A DNA stretch of 64,000 nt from Sesamum alatum (lineage: Eukaryota; Streptophyta; Magnoliopsida; Lamiales; Pedaliaceae). Shown piece by piece: positions 34,091 through 45,488 of the stretch; within the stretch, counting starts at the first letter, position 1; each line of letters starts with the position of its first letter. Under the pieces are notes generated by a model. It made no database searches. It was not told where the DNA came from and worked only from the letters and a program-made list of their open reading frames with translations. Both the position numbers and the translations under genes were made by a program. The DNA lies in contig JACGWO010000003.1 of NCBI GenBank assembly GCA_034509735.1, positions 2,666,001 through 2,730,000 of the forward strand, given 5' to 3'.

Positions 34091-34405
34091 TTTGCGAAGT
34101 TGAGGTTTGTTTTGAGGAGCCGAGATTTCGAGGCTCCCTATGCCTTTTGAGAGATTAATTTCGCAAAATCGAAGTTTATTCGGGGAGCCGAGAGTTTGAG
34201 GCTCTTGATGCTTTCGTGAGATTAATTTCGCGAAGTCGAAGTTTATTTGAGGAGCCGAGAGTTCGAGGCTCCTGATGCTTTCGTGAGATTAATTTCGCGA
34301 AGTCGAAGTTTTTCCAGGAGCCGAGAGTTCGAGGCTCGTGATGCTTTCATGAGATTACTTTCGCGAAGTCGAAGTATTTTGAGGAGTCGAGAGTTCGAGG
34401 CTCCT
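34090..34405. repeat. tandem repeat array, 66-68 bp unit
   Basis: Five imperfect units. The anchor GGAGCCGAG recurs at 34116, 34184, 34251, 34317 and 34383. Each unit contains a GAGGCTC inverted motif and ATTTCGCGAAGTCGAAG. The array lies in the non-coding part between integrase and the antisense ORF of the gypsy element. A G homopolymer follows at about 34446. Confidence 0.85.
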
Positions 34406-34499
34406 TTTGTGCCAAAAAGATACAGTTTGTCTTTCTCAAGGTTCGAGGGGGGGGGGGGAGGTCATACATAATTCCTCGAGACTCCCTTGTCCCAAGATT

Positions 34500-35893
34500 T
34501 CAATAGTAGAATTTCTTAAGATTCCCGATGTTCCAGGTACAAGGGATGGTTTCGCCTTCCACTCCTGATAACTCATACGTCCCTTCCGTTAGGATCCTCT
34601 TGATTTTGTAGGGTCCTTCCCATTTTGGATCCAATTTTCCCACCCCCTTTTGTACTTTGACCCTTCGGAGTACCAGGTCCCCGGCCTACAGTATCCTCTC
34701 TCTTACCTTCGAATTATATAACCGCAGTATTCTCGTCTGTAATTTTCCATTTTGGCTCGGGCGATTTCTCGTGCTTCTTCCACCGTGTCAAGCTCGTCTC
34801 ACCTATGCTCCCTATTGAGTTCGTCATCGTAAAGGAGGGTCCGGATCGTCTATATCTTCGTTTATACTGGGATCACAGCTTCGGACCCGTGGGTTAGCAG
34901 AAAAGGGGTTTCCCCCATGCTACATCGAGACGTGGTTCGATAGGCTCATAACACTTCAGGGATCTCTTCGACCCACCCTATTTTCACTTTTCCCAGGTGA
35001 GCCTTTGGGGTCTAAAGCAATATCGATTGGTTACTTCCGTCTGGCTATTCGCCTTTGGGTTTCCTATTGAGGTAAAGATTTGTTTGATCCTCTTGTCCTG
35101 GCACCAATGCCGAAACTTCCTGCCTTGAAACTGTGTGCTGTTGTCCGTAGTGATTTTCTGTGGTATTCCGAATTAACAGACCAAGTTCTTCCATACAAAT
35201 TTGATTACTTCATCCTCTGTGATCCGAGCCATGGGTTCACCTTCTACCCATTTTGTAAAGTGATCCACAGCAACAATTAGTAATTTCTTTTGTCCTCGCG
35301 CGAGGGGAGAAGGTCACACTAGGTCAAACCCCTAATGCTCGAACGGGCAGGCTACTAATGCGTATTTTCTTTTCACTCCTGGCCTATGATCAACGTTGAT
35401 ATGTATCTGGCAATTTTCACATTTTTTTGACCAGTTGTTCAGCGTCTCGTCGTATGGTGGGCCAAAAGTACCCATTCCGCATAACTTTTGTGGCGAGGCT
35501 TCGTCCTTCCGCATGGTTACCGCAACTTTCTTCATGGATTTCCTTCATGATGCATAGCGCGGCTTCGGGATCCAGACATCGTACTGCAGGTAATGTAAAG
35601 GATTTTTTGAACAAGTGCTCTCCTTCTAGGAAGAATCTACATGATACTTTTTTGATGCGCCGTGCATCAGTGGCGTCCTTGGGTAATTTTCCTGACTCCA
35701 AATAGCACCTAACGTCATCTATCCAAGAGACGAGGCTTACGTGGTAAATTTCCTTCGTCTCATCCGCCTTTCCTTCCTGCCGTACTCTTAACAATGTAAT
35801 CTGAGGGGTGTTTATGTCCTGCATTCCTCCTCCCATCCGTGCTAGCGAGCCCGCCCAAGTATTTTTGTTCTCGGGGGACCTGGATGAGTTCAC
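34500..35893 (-). pseudogene. gypsy integrase (Tat-like)
   Basis: The N-terminal HHCC zinc domain shows HEESCGNHAEGR, an NGYFWPTIRRDAEQLVKK stretch and CENCQIH (35600-35400), split over two frames. The core shows VAVDHFTKWVEGEP (first Asp, about 35265), ITTDNSTQFQG (second Asp, about 35145) and NPKANSQTEVTNR (Glu, about 35055), again with frameshifts and stops. The C-terminal part down to 34500 is fragmentary. It catalysed insertion of the element. Confidence 0.8.
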
Positions 35894-36240
35894 ATGATTC
35901 GAATCGTGTCATCCTTTCTTTTACCATGCGTAGAAACCGAATCATCTTGTTGTACTTGGCCTCATATCCTCCATCCACTTGTTCCACTACTAACCTTGAA
36001 TCGGTGTGTGCCCTGATTTTTCGGGCCCTTTGTTCTTCGGTCATTCGTAGCCCTGCTAATAACGCTTCGTATTCTGCTTCATTATTTATCATGAGTCCTT
36101 CAAATGACAGGGTGAAGCATGTTTCCACTCCTTCTGGGTTGACCATCACCACTCCACCCCCAGCCCCTTTTTCGGATGACGACCCATCAACATATAAAGT
36201 CCAGTGCATTTCTGTGGTTCTATCATCGTCCATAGCCTCG
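35894..36240 (-). pseudogene. second (archaeal-type) RNase H of the gypsy element
   Basis: Open stretch starting near 36233 with LYVDGSSSEKGAGGG (Asp), NNEAEYEALLAGLR (Glu) and AHTDSRLVVEQVDG (Asp), the catalytic set of a type I RNase H of the aRNH group. It follows the degenerate RT-linked RNase H, giving the two-RNase-H arrangement of the Tat lineage. It is open for about 110 codons, then runs into the integrase N-terminus. Confidence 0.85.
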
Positions 36241-36359
36241 ACTAGAAAATTGGCTAAGGCCTGTGCCTTTGAAGCTATTCAAGCCCTGTATTCCAAATCA
36301 CATTCGTAGAGCTCATACAACCATTTCACCATTTGTTCCCCTGTCCCTTGCTCGAGGGC

Positions 36360-37720
36360 CTATTTGAGCGGGTGGTTTGTGAGGACAGTAATGGGGTGGG
36401 ATAGGAAATACGGTCTTAATTTTCGAGTCGTGTATACGAGAGCAAGTACAAATTTTTCTAGATACTCGTATCGAACCGCGGCTCCTTGCAGCATGTGGCT
36501 CGTGTAGTACACGGGTAGGTAAGTCCCGTCTCGGTTTCTTACGAGTACTAAACTTGCAACGGTATGGGATAGGGCCAGATAGACATACAGCCTTTCCCCT
36601 TCTAAGGGCTTGGCCAGTTGGGGGGGGGGGGGGGGTTGGTCAGATACATCTTTAATCCTTCGAATGCCTCCCGGCCCTCTTGGTCCCATTGAAAGTTTTT
36701 CGGGTTCCTTAGAATCTTGAAGAAAGGTAGCCCTTTTTCTGCTGATCGCGATATGGATCGACTTAGCGCCGCGATCCGCCCGGTTAGCCTTTGTACCTCT
36801 TTAATGGTCCGAGGTTCCTTCATGTCTAGGACAACTTGAATCTTATCTGGATTAGCTTCGATGCCCCTCTATGTCACTAAATATCCTAGGAACTTCCCTC
36901 CTTCTACTCCGAACACACACTTTTCAGGGTTTAGCTTCATCCCATAAGCCCTCAAGCAGGCGAAGCATTCCTGTCAGTCCAACAAGTGCTGTTCCTTTTG
37001 GTGGCTTTTGACTAGCATATCGTCGACGTAGACCTCCATATTTCTCCCTATCTGCTTTGAGAAAATCTTATTGACCAGCCTTTGATAAGTAGCCCCGACA
37101 TTCTTCAATCCAAAGGGCATGACATTGTAACACAATAATCCTTGCTCGGTGATGAAACTAGTCTTTTCCTAGTCTTTGGCTGCCAATTTTATCTGGTTGT
37201 AACCTTGGTATGCGTCTAGCATGCTGAGCCTCGCACATCCCGATATAGAGTCCACGAGTTGGTCAATGCGGGGGAGTGGGTATGAATCTTTTAGGCAGGC
37301 TTTGTACAAATCGGTGAAGTCTACGCACATTCTCCATTACCCTCCCTTTTTCGGTACGAGCACTACATTAGGGATCCAGTCAGGGAATTATACCTCCCGT
37401 ACATGTCCGGCTTCCATCAACCGATTTATTTCTTCTTTTATTATTATGTTCCTTTCTCTCCTAAAGTTTCTCTTTCTTTGTTTGATCGGCTGGCATCCAT
37501 CCATCACGTGCAATTCGTGCTCGATAACCTCTGCGCATATTCCGGGGGATCCCCCCCTCCCCCATTCGAATACGTCACTGTTTTCCCATAGGAGATAGAG
37601 GAATGCGGTTTCTTCTTCAATGGGAAGGATTTCCCCACTCGTATAATTTTGTCTTCGTGCTCGGGCCCTAAACGTACCTCCCTTCTGTCTTGATTAGGTT
37701 GCACCTTTTGGCTTTCTTCT
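36360..37720 (-). pseudogene. gypsy reverse transcriptase and first RNase H
   Basis: RT motifs on the minus strand, in pieces: IPNVVLVPKKGG (about 37370), RLSMLDAYQGYNQIKLAAKD (about 37230, first Asp), FITEQGLLCYNVMPFGLKN (about 37150-37100), MEVYVDDMLVKS (about 37040, YVDD) and LNPEKCVFGVEGGKFLGY. Thumb and RNase H regions follow (GRIAALSRSISRSAEKGLPF; LYVYLALSHTVASLVLVR; LVYTTRKLRPYFLSHPI). Stops occur, for example, inside KKGG-WRM and before EKTSF. A G/C homopolymer run near 36620 shifts the frame. Confidence 0.85.
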
Positions 37721-37722
37721 TC

Positions 37723-37985
37723 TTATACTCCTACGTTAGACAATTGTTTCAAGGTCTCTTTTCGACATTCCCGCCCACGGATTTGGCTGCCTTGTACTTC
37801 CCCTACTCCCAGGGGAGTTGGAAACTTCATTTTTAGGCAAGATGTGGATACGGCCGCTTGCATCGCATTCAACGTGGGTCTCCCCAGAATCACATTGTAA
37901 CCGGTTAGGGGTGAATCTACTATGAGGAATTTTGCTAAGTGCATCCGAGTCATTGGCTCTTCTCCTCAAGGTTATGGGCAACAAT
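37723..37985 (-). pseudogene. gypsy protease, C-terminal part
   Basis: Contains FLIVDSPLTGYNVILGRPTL, the typical C-terminal flap/dimer segment of Tat-type protease. It is separated from the catalytic part (40038-40283) only by the solo LTR at 38022-40015. Confidence 0.8.
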
Positions 37986-38016
37986 ACTTCTCCTTTGGTG
38001 CGTATGGTACTTCCCT

Positions 38017-40020
38017 CAAAGTGTTAGAATAGGTGACCATGTAGCCAATCTTGGTAAGTGAATTGTAACCTATGTCTGAACAATTTCAAGGTTTTAATAA
38101 ATCATTAATGAATAAGAAGTGAAATTCATTTTGCATTTACTTTGTCCGTGTTCACTTTATCTACTTTATATATTTGTTCACTATGCAAACAAAGCCCACG
38201 GACTGAAAACGCATTTCGGGGACTGGGACTACGCTTGGAGGTAGGTCCATGAAATCAGTTCCGCCGAATCAGCTCGAAAATCTCCAAGTCGAGGAATCTC
38301 GAAAGTGGGTACCGAGATTCCCCTTGAGACTTGCACTAAACACTTGCTGTCGCATTTCATCAATGGGTGACGAGGGTCGTCTAAGCGGTGTTAGTGGGTT
38401 GGCCTGCTAGGTAGCAGCTGACTGAGGTAACTCTCGGGAACCGTCTTACGGAGGACCTTGAGTAGGGTCGGTTAGGTATGACGTGTGTTCCCGGTTCCAA
38501 CAGTACATGTCAAGTCCTTTGACTTGAGAAACTGCTGAGTTCACCTGTATATCAGGGCTGTATCTTAGATATGGTGAGAGATTGCCAAGAAGTACTTGAG
38601 TAGTCATAAGCCATATCTAGTGCAGCTCCGGTATACAGAGTGACAGTAGTTTTCAAGAAAGGATCTATCTCCTGTCAAAAGGTGTTGACAGTTGAGTCTC
38701 ACAAATGCTCTGAGTCTTGTCCCTAAAATCTGTCGCCACAGTAACTGAACAGAAGGGAAGGTTTTCCTTGCGGCGTTTAGTAAAGGACAGACCGACACTT
38801 AAGTCCAAAATGGGTACCTACATTTTCCGTGCCCTAGACCCTAAGTGGTGAGACCGTAGATGGAAGGATAGATGTACTGTAGAGCCTAAATGTTCATCCC
38901 TGTATATTCACCTAGTCTCTAGTGCCATGGACCGTTGCTAGATGGCCACCCATAGTAACGGGCGGATTCTAGGAATCCAACCAAGTCTAGCTGAAGGTGA
39001 ACTTAAAGAGTCACACACAATCCGCACACATTAAAGTATTTAATTTGGAATTAAATATTTGGAGAAGTGGAGCGATTAAATTGGATTTAATCGGGTCCTT
39101 ATTTTCTTGGAAAGAATTAATTCCTTTTATTAGATAAAAAGGATTTATCTAATAAATTAGATTTATTAGAAAATTAATTTAATGGGCTTGGAATAAATAT
39201 TTATATTTAATATATTTATTTATTGCCCTTGAAATATTTAAATAGGATTTTAATATTCCATTAAATTAAATTAATGGTTGAGATTAAACAGAGAGATGGA
39301 TGGCTAGGATTTCTTTGACCAAATCAAAGAGCTACTTTGACTAGGACTCTGACTAGGTCACAATCCTAGTCAAATTAGTCTTTCGAAGAGTTGGAGTTTT
39401 AAGAGGAATGGATTCCTCCTCTATATATATTCCTATCCCTTCACTTGTGGAGAGATGATGATTCTTGAAATACACACACACACATACTCGTGCTCTCTCT
39501 CCCTCCCTCTCGTCCGCCTCTCTCTTCTCTCTCCAAGAAAATAGTTTCTTTATCTTTTGTTCTTTAACAATTGAACAAAGGAAGATTGATCTTGTTAAAT
39601 TAATAACGTTTGATCGATCCGTCCTATCCTAAAATACTTGTTCATTCACTAGCACGAAGTTCAAGATACGTGGACGGATTGCGTGTCACGAATTAGAGGG
39701 TCTCCCAGACGAGATCTTGGAGAAAATCGGGGAACAACGCGAGTACCGGTTAGAAGAGGAAAACGACGAATCGGTAGGTTTCCGTTTATATTTTTCGTCT
39801 TCTCTATTTTACAATCCTATGGCCTCCATGATTCTTATGCATGTTTATAATTCATGAGATACACCAAACACCCGGGAATTTCAAGGGCGCACCCTTTGAA
39901 CGAGTTTAATTTTAATATTTGTTATGCATGTTTATATTTTGTAATTTAAATTATACCGCGCTTCCGCATTCGCGCTATTCCCAGGATGATCCACACGCCT
40001 ACCCAAGGCCTTTCACAAAG
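38017..40020 (+). repeat. solo LTR (family 1) with CAAAG target duplications
   Basis: LTR at 38022-40015 (1994 bp), TGTTAG to CCTTTCA, with perfect 5 bp duplications CAAAG at 38017-38021 and 40016-40020. It splits the protease domain of the gypsy element. A TATA box (CTATATATAT) lies near 39421, with W-box-like TTTGAC/GTCAA motifs at about 39316-39375 upstream. Confidence 0.92.
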
Positions 40021-40283
40021 CCCATCCATGTGATTGACTACGGCTTGATAACTGTCTTCAATCCCATCTCGTGAAGTGCCCCAAGGAAAAGGATATCCAC
40101 AGAGCTGCCACTGTCCACTAGAATCCTTCTCACCTCTACATTAGATATGATTGCACTTATCACCATGGTGTCTTCGTAGGGGAACATTATCCCCCTTCGG
40201 TCTTCATTTGTGAAGGTGCAAGGCATCGTATGCTCTTGATCATTCTTTCCGGGCAGTACTCCTATGATGCGTCCGGATGTCAT
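40021..40283 (-). pseudogene. gypsy protease, catalytic part
   Basis: Reads IISNVEVRRILVDSGSSVDI with the active-site Asp-Ser-Gly at about 40105, the form usual in Tat/Athila proteases. The frame overlaps the end of the gag frame and is cut by the nested solo LTR at 40020. Confidence 0.82.
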
Positions 40284-41699
40284 TTCTCGAGCGTGTCTTT
40301 TTCGGGTTGATCACGTGAAACCGCCATATCCCCTCCTTCTATAATGTTCACTACTTTCCTTTGTGGCTGTGGTCCGATATCCTTCCCCTGTGGACCCAAT
40401 CCTTCTTCTATTTTTCTTTTTCCCTTTCCCTTTTTGTTCACAGCGAATAGGTCTCTTTCCCTCAGGTGTCCTGACCGTGTGAATCGTTCTATTTCGTCCC
40501 TTAATTGGCGGCATTCTTCGGTGGTGTGCCCTCTATCTTTGTGGAAGTCGCAATACCTAGACGATCTTTGTCTCCTTTCATCGTTCCTCATCTTCGCAGG
40601 CCATTGGAGATGTTCATTTTTCTCCATCTTCGCAGTGCTTGCCTCTGCGACGTACCATACGTCGCGTACACTTGCGCTCCGCGCCTATATTCCGGGTGGC
40701 GACTTGGTCCTCCCTACTTCCTTCTCTCCCTCCCCTGTTGATATTGTCCCTAGAGTTTCCGTGATTCTTCAATGAGGATAAATCTTTCGGCCCTAGCCAG
40801 AAGTTCTTCCCAGCTGGAGGTTGGTTCTCCAACGAGGGAATCAACTAATCCTCCATTTCTCAGCCCTTGAGCAATAATGCTCGACAGGAGTTCTGGGCTT
40901 ATGTTGGCCACATCAAGAATTTCTCCTGTCATGTAGTTCCTAAGAGATTCGCCTTCTTCCTAGACTATCGTAAAGAGGTGTCCCGAGGTTTTTAGATGTC
41001 TTTTATTTCCTACGAAGTGGTGCACGAAATTCTGAGCCAATTGTTTGAAAGCTTCAATAGACCCCAGGGCAAGCTGGGAGAACCACGTTTGGGCTCGTCC
41101 TACCAGAGTGGTCCGGAATATTTTACACAACAGGGCGTCGCTAGGTCCATAGCGGCCAAAAATTGGTCTAGATGATCCCTTGGATCCCCCTTGTCCCCTC
41201 CATAACATGAGATCTGAGGGATGCGCATTCCAGGGGGCACTGGTTCATTTAGTATGTTCTTAACGAAGGGGTTTCCTCGTACGAAATTCATCGGAGGTTT
41301 TATCGTAGCTTTCAGCTCGGCCACCTCTTGACGTAGTTCGTTTATGTCTAGGCCGATACCAAGGTACCCTGTGCCAAGCTCTTTTTCAAGCGAGGGGGCT
41401 CAGCTGCTTCCCACCGAATCCTGATTTTCTCTTCCTCCAGGACGGGGTTCCCGACAAACTTGATTTCTTGGTCCCCATCTGTGTCCTCCAACTGTTCGAA
41501 AGGCAGCTTCGGCCCCTTTTCGAACGGCTTCTTCCAACAGTCTCTCGAGGTCGTCCACCTTTATGTATGGGGAATTAGCTGACAATCTGGAGAGCCTTTC
41601 GGTAATGTGCAGGTTGTCCTCCGGTCCTGGAGGCGGCGTATTTTCCGAATGGTTTTCCGGGATTTCCCCTGATCTTAAAACGACTTTTCTTCTCACCAT
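40280..41699 (-). pseudogene. gypsy gag (broken)
   Basis: Met at 41699 (MVRRKVVLRSGEIPENHSEN), an acidic/helical N-terminal part to 41400, then the Retrotrans_gag domain in two frames: ISCYGGDKGDPRDHLDQFLA (about 41210), LVGRAQTWFSQLALGSIEAF (about 41090) and NFVHHFVG. The C-terminal nucleocapsid has CDFHKDRGHTTEEC (about 40550), a zinc-finger-like motif of this lineage. Four or more frame breaks are visible. Confidence 0.85.
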
Positions 41700-41715
41700 C
41701 TTCTCTCCACTAGAG

Positions 41716-41734
41716 TTTCCACAGATGGCGCCAA
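41716..41734 (-). promoter_or_regulatory. primer binding site of the gypsy element
   Basis: Minus strand TGGCGCCATCTGTGGAAAC, three bases inside the 5' LTR. The TGGCGCC start is usual for plant Ty3/gypsy elements. The related fragment at 47270 has TGGCATCGTCTGTGGGAA. Confidence 0.75.
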
Positions 41735-41737
41735 TTT

Positions 41738-42136
41738 GATGTTGTGAGATCTTGTTTCACTCTCTCTTGATGAGTTGACGTGTGAGTGTATCTTTCATTA
41801 GCCATGGACGGGGGTATTTATAGCTAAGTTTTCAGGACGAACTCGTATTCTTATCCGATATTAATTTGACCTCATATGGTATCTTCTGCCTGATCTTCCT
41901 TTAAGATCTTCGTGGATTTTTAGGGATCTTATAAGTTGGTGCTTCGGCATGGCTAAGTATGAGGCCTCTTCTTTACGAGGTCACCATTATCTTTCACACG
42001 AACCTTTCTTGATCGCACCTCAGAGCATTGGGGGTACTGCCGACTAGATTTGGTCTGAGGCTAATCCCATTCAGTCCCTCGTAGCTATTCCTTCGTTTAT
42101 TTTCCTCGTATCGCATGATATCTTTTGCCCACATCA
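41738..42136 (-). repeat. 5' LTR of the gypsy element
   Basis: 399 bp, TGATGTTGTGAG to CCACATCA, followed by target duplication ATATC (42137-42141). A TATTTATAG TATA-like site near 41815 lies at the same place in both LTRs. Confidence 0.9.
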
Positions 42137-42408
42137 ATATCTTTTATTGAATGAAATTTAGTTTTAATAGATTAGATTATATATGTGTTATATATCTTTC
42201 ATTGAATAAAATTTAAATTCTAAAATAAAGTATCATAAAGTATATGAGTATACTTAATGTTTTAAATTTTCACAAAAAATTTATGACTAAACTAATCTTA
42301 TCAAATTACAAAATAGATACAATTTTACAAGGCCATAAATTAACAGCGTCAAGGAGTCCTAATCGATAATGTAATTAGACCAATAATTGAACTCTTAAAT
42401 ATTTAATA
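42137..42408. repeat. AT-rich duplicated block, copy 1 (right part)
   Basis: Continuation of 27395-28859 across the gypsy insertion. Aligns with about 45215-45488 (shared CAAGGAGTCCTAATC and AACTAATCTTAT words). Homology stops near 42408. Confidence 0.8.
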
Positions 42409-42481
42409 AATGAATTAATTAAATGATAATAGGATTCTAATATTTATTATATATAATATTTATATAATAATTCAGATTTTA

Positions 42482-42835
42482 ATAATATGTTGTATATGTA
42501 TATAATAATTAAAAGCATGAGTATTAATTTGGGATATTTTTAATTTCTTAACTTTTTGTAATGGATATAACCACATAAAATTAAAATGAGCATAATTTGG
42601 TATCGTAGTAGATAATATTGTTGATGTCTAATTGAATAGACCAAATAGTTCAGTACAATATATATTCAGTAGCTCATTCCATTAATTAGACATCAATAGT
42701 ATTATCTACAACGATACCAAATTATGTCACTGTAGTTTTATGAGGTTATTTTAGCCATTATAAAATGTTAAGAAATTAAAAATACCCCAAATTAATACTC
42801 ATACTTTTAACTATGATATACATATACAACATAAT
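42482..42835. repeat. hairpin MITE-like element
   Basis: A near-perfect palindrome with arms of about 155 bp (42482-42640 and 42682-42835) and a short loop. Arm landmarks are GTATTAATTTGGG and ATAATTTGGTATCG, repeated in reverse complement. It contains no ORF. The single-stranded form would fold into one long hairpin. Confidence 0.75.
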
Positions 42836-43787
42836 ATGAAAATATCATTTATTATATTTAAATATTAAATATAATACATATTATAATCTCTTATTATTTA
42901 ATTTTTATATAATTATAAATCTGATTAATTCTACCAATATTAACCAAATTATTAATATCTATATCAGTAAATTCTTAATTGATCCATAAATTAAATAAAG
43001 TTAGTTAAAAAAAATTAATTTATAGAACTTTAATTCATTCCACAAATCATTATCAACCAATTTAAAGCATGTTTCCACAATTTTACTGAACAACATGACA
43101 AATCAAATGAAAACTTAATTACTAGAGAACTATATTATAAATTACTCTGAGTTGGCGTAAAATTAAACAATAAAACAAAATATTAACATCATATTTGATA
43201 AGTTAAACAAACTAATATATGGATGGAAATTAATATTATAGAGATAATTAATAATAAGATCTAAAATTTCAATAGAATAGAAGCCAAAAGAACAAAAAAA
43301 GGTTAAGTATCAATATTTTCACATGAAAGGGAAAATAATATTTTTTATACCATAAATTAGGTCGGTTTCACTTCTGGTCTCATTCGTCACGGGATTAACA
43401 CTTTTAGTCTCGTAACTTACAAAAACTTACACTTTCAGTCCTCATCCACTTCTCCGTCTGTAATTTAACAGCATCGGCCAAGTGCCCAATACGTGGCCGT
43501 TAAGTATTTCCAACTGTAGGAAAATTGGCATGTTTTAAAGCTTTGTAACACATTAGTGGGGAAATGTAATGTATACATATGGACTATGGAGTAAGGTTAA
43601 CATATTACATTTTTTCCCTTATTAAGTATAAAACTATTGCATGAGAATATTAAATGCAATATAAAATTAAAATTTATAGATTTTTTTTTTTGCTAACATC
43701 ATCATTTCTCGTCAAATTCAAATGAAAAGGCGTCAGGTGTAAAAGGTGATTTTTCGAAAAGAGTGTAAGTATAATTTCCAAATTACT
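42836..43787. other. AT-rich spacer with one Mutator-type terminal motif
   Basis: No gene. At 43340-43520 there is a 'ggtctcattcg..acttttagtctcg' segment of the kind found near the ends of the Mutator-type elements in this window, but no matching second end was found. Confidence 0.4.
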
Positions 43788-45488
43788 TTTTGGTTATACA
43801 CCATTTCAATTCCATTTAAACAAGAATTGTTCATGATATATTTATTACTTGACTAATTCTATAATTCTTGTAATATAACCTTAACCTTGTAATAGTACAT
43901 ATTTATATTAACCACCTTGATAGAGCAAATAATTTTGGAACTGTTTTTTCTTTAAATTTTAGTTTTAAATATTTAGATTTACAACAGAAAAGTAATTAGA
44001 AAGGTACTTATTTTATACTATTACATTTTCTTTTCATATTTTGTTTTGATTAGGCTAATCAAATAATATAAGGTCTGGAAAATATATAAAAGATAAATGA
44101 TAAAAAAAAAATCCAAAATAATTAATGATTTGTTGTTAATTATAATAAGGGTAAATAATAAAGTTTTCTTCTGGTATATTATTTTATCATATTTCCTTGA
44201 AATTATCAGAGAAAAAAGACACAAATAGATTTTTTCTAAATTATTATGTAAAACTTGTTTTCTTATTCTCATTTTGATTAATGAAAGGAATTTAATATAA
44301 TTTACTTTATAACTATATTTTGAATTATATCTCACAAAACATAAAATACTAACGTAAGAATGAAAGATGGAATGTAAAGGATGCATATGCTTATGGAAAA
44401 AATTATAAAAAAAAACCTTGATCTATATACAAAATTAAGGTTCCAAACTTATATTTGAAGTCATTGTATTTAATTATACATTGTAAGTTTTCTTATTAAG
44501 ATAAAAACTTGAGGGTTGTGATTAGTGAAATAATCTGTTATTATTACACTTTTCTTATAATATTATTTTTATTATAATATTTTAATATTGTGGCAGCCTT
44601 GATAAAGAAAATTATTCAGTTTACATAAATATAATTTTATTAGATATTGATAGTTTATTTTTTATTTTCTTGGTCTTGATTGACTATGAATATTAGTTAA
44701 TAACTGAATACTATTATTAATAGGTGAAAAAATTTTCACATATCAAATTTTAGCATATGAAATTACTTGACATGGTCTTATGTTATCTATTTAAAATACT
44801 AGGTCAACAATATACAGATATCAATCAAAAGAAAGTTTAAACTTAATTTAATAGTAATCTTTTTAACAATTTTTACTTCATTATAATTTGACCTTTAAAT
44901 AAAGATCCTTGATCTGATGGTCATTTATGTATTTTATAATTAATATGATACAAATTTAAAACATTCAATAATGATCTTATCAAGATAAAAATTTAAAATA
45001 AACTTGATATGTTTTACGTTTATTATATTTGTTGTAATACCTATTATAACACTAACACAAAATATAAATTATTGAATCATTTTCACTAATATGTTTAATT
45101 AGTATTCTGTCAGGTGTTAGACACATATAAAATTAAATGGTATGGTACAACACTAATGGAGATTGAGACAAATTAAGTAAGACAATATTATATATTATAT
45201 GTGTTATATATCTTTCACCGAATAAAATTTTAGTTTTAATAGATTTGATTATATATGTGTTATATATCTTTCATTGAATAAAATTTTTAATTTTAACAAA
45301 AAGTATCATAAAAATATATGAGTAAACTTGATGTTTTTAGTTTTAAATTTTTTTTCTAATGACTAAACTAATCTTATTAAAATTACAAAATAGATACAGT
45401 TTTATAAGGCTATAAATTAGCAATGTCAAGGAGTCCTAATCATAGTGTAATTATACCAGTAATTCGACTCTTACATATTTAATAAAAT
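43788..45488. repeat. AT-rich duplicated block, copy 2 (empty-site copy)
   Basis: Uninterrupted homologue of 27395-28859 plus 42137-42408. Near 45205-45230 it carries the sequence into which the gypsy element inserted in copy 1, without the insertion. The small minus-strand frame at 44386-44021 is AT-rich and not credible as a gene. Confidence 0.8.

Larger units (their letters stand above)
28860..42136 (-). mobile_element. Ty3/gypsy element, Tat/Retand-like lineage
   Basis: 13.3 kb including two nested solo LTRs, about 9.3 kb without them. LTRs of about 400 bp start TGATGTTGTGAG and end CCACATCA. 5 bp duplications ATATC flank it (28855-28859 and 42137-42141). Order on the minus strand: PBS, gag, protease, RT, RNase H, second RNase H, integrase, tandem-repeat region, antisense ORF, PPT. 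The extra archaeal-type RNase H and an antisense ORF before the 3' LTR are known marks of the Tat lineage (Grande, RIRE2, Retand). All frames are broken. Confidence 0.9.

Noticed and set aside
34446..36633. G/C homopolymer runs (about 34446-34458 and 36618-36633) as G-quadruplex elements
   Set aside because: Single homopolymers; length may be a sequencing or slippage artefact, and no conserved spaced G-tracts were seen.
44021..44386. 121-residue Lys/Ile/Leu-rich ORF that looks membrane-like
   Set aside because: AT-rich composition effect within a duplicated non-coding block; the other copy does not preserve it.
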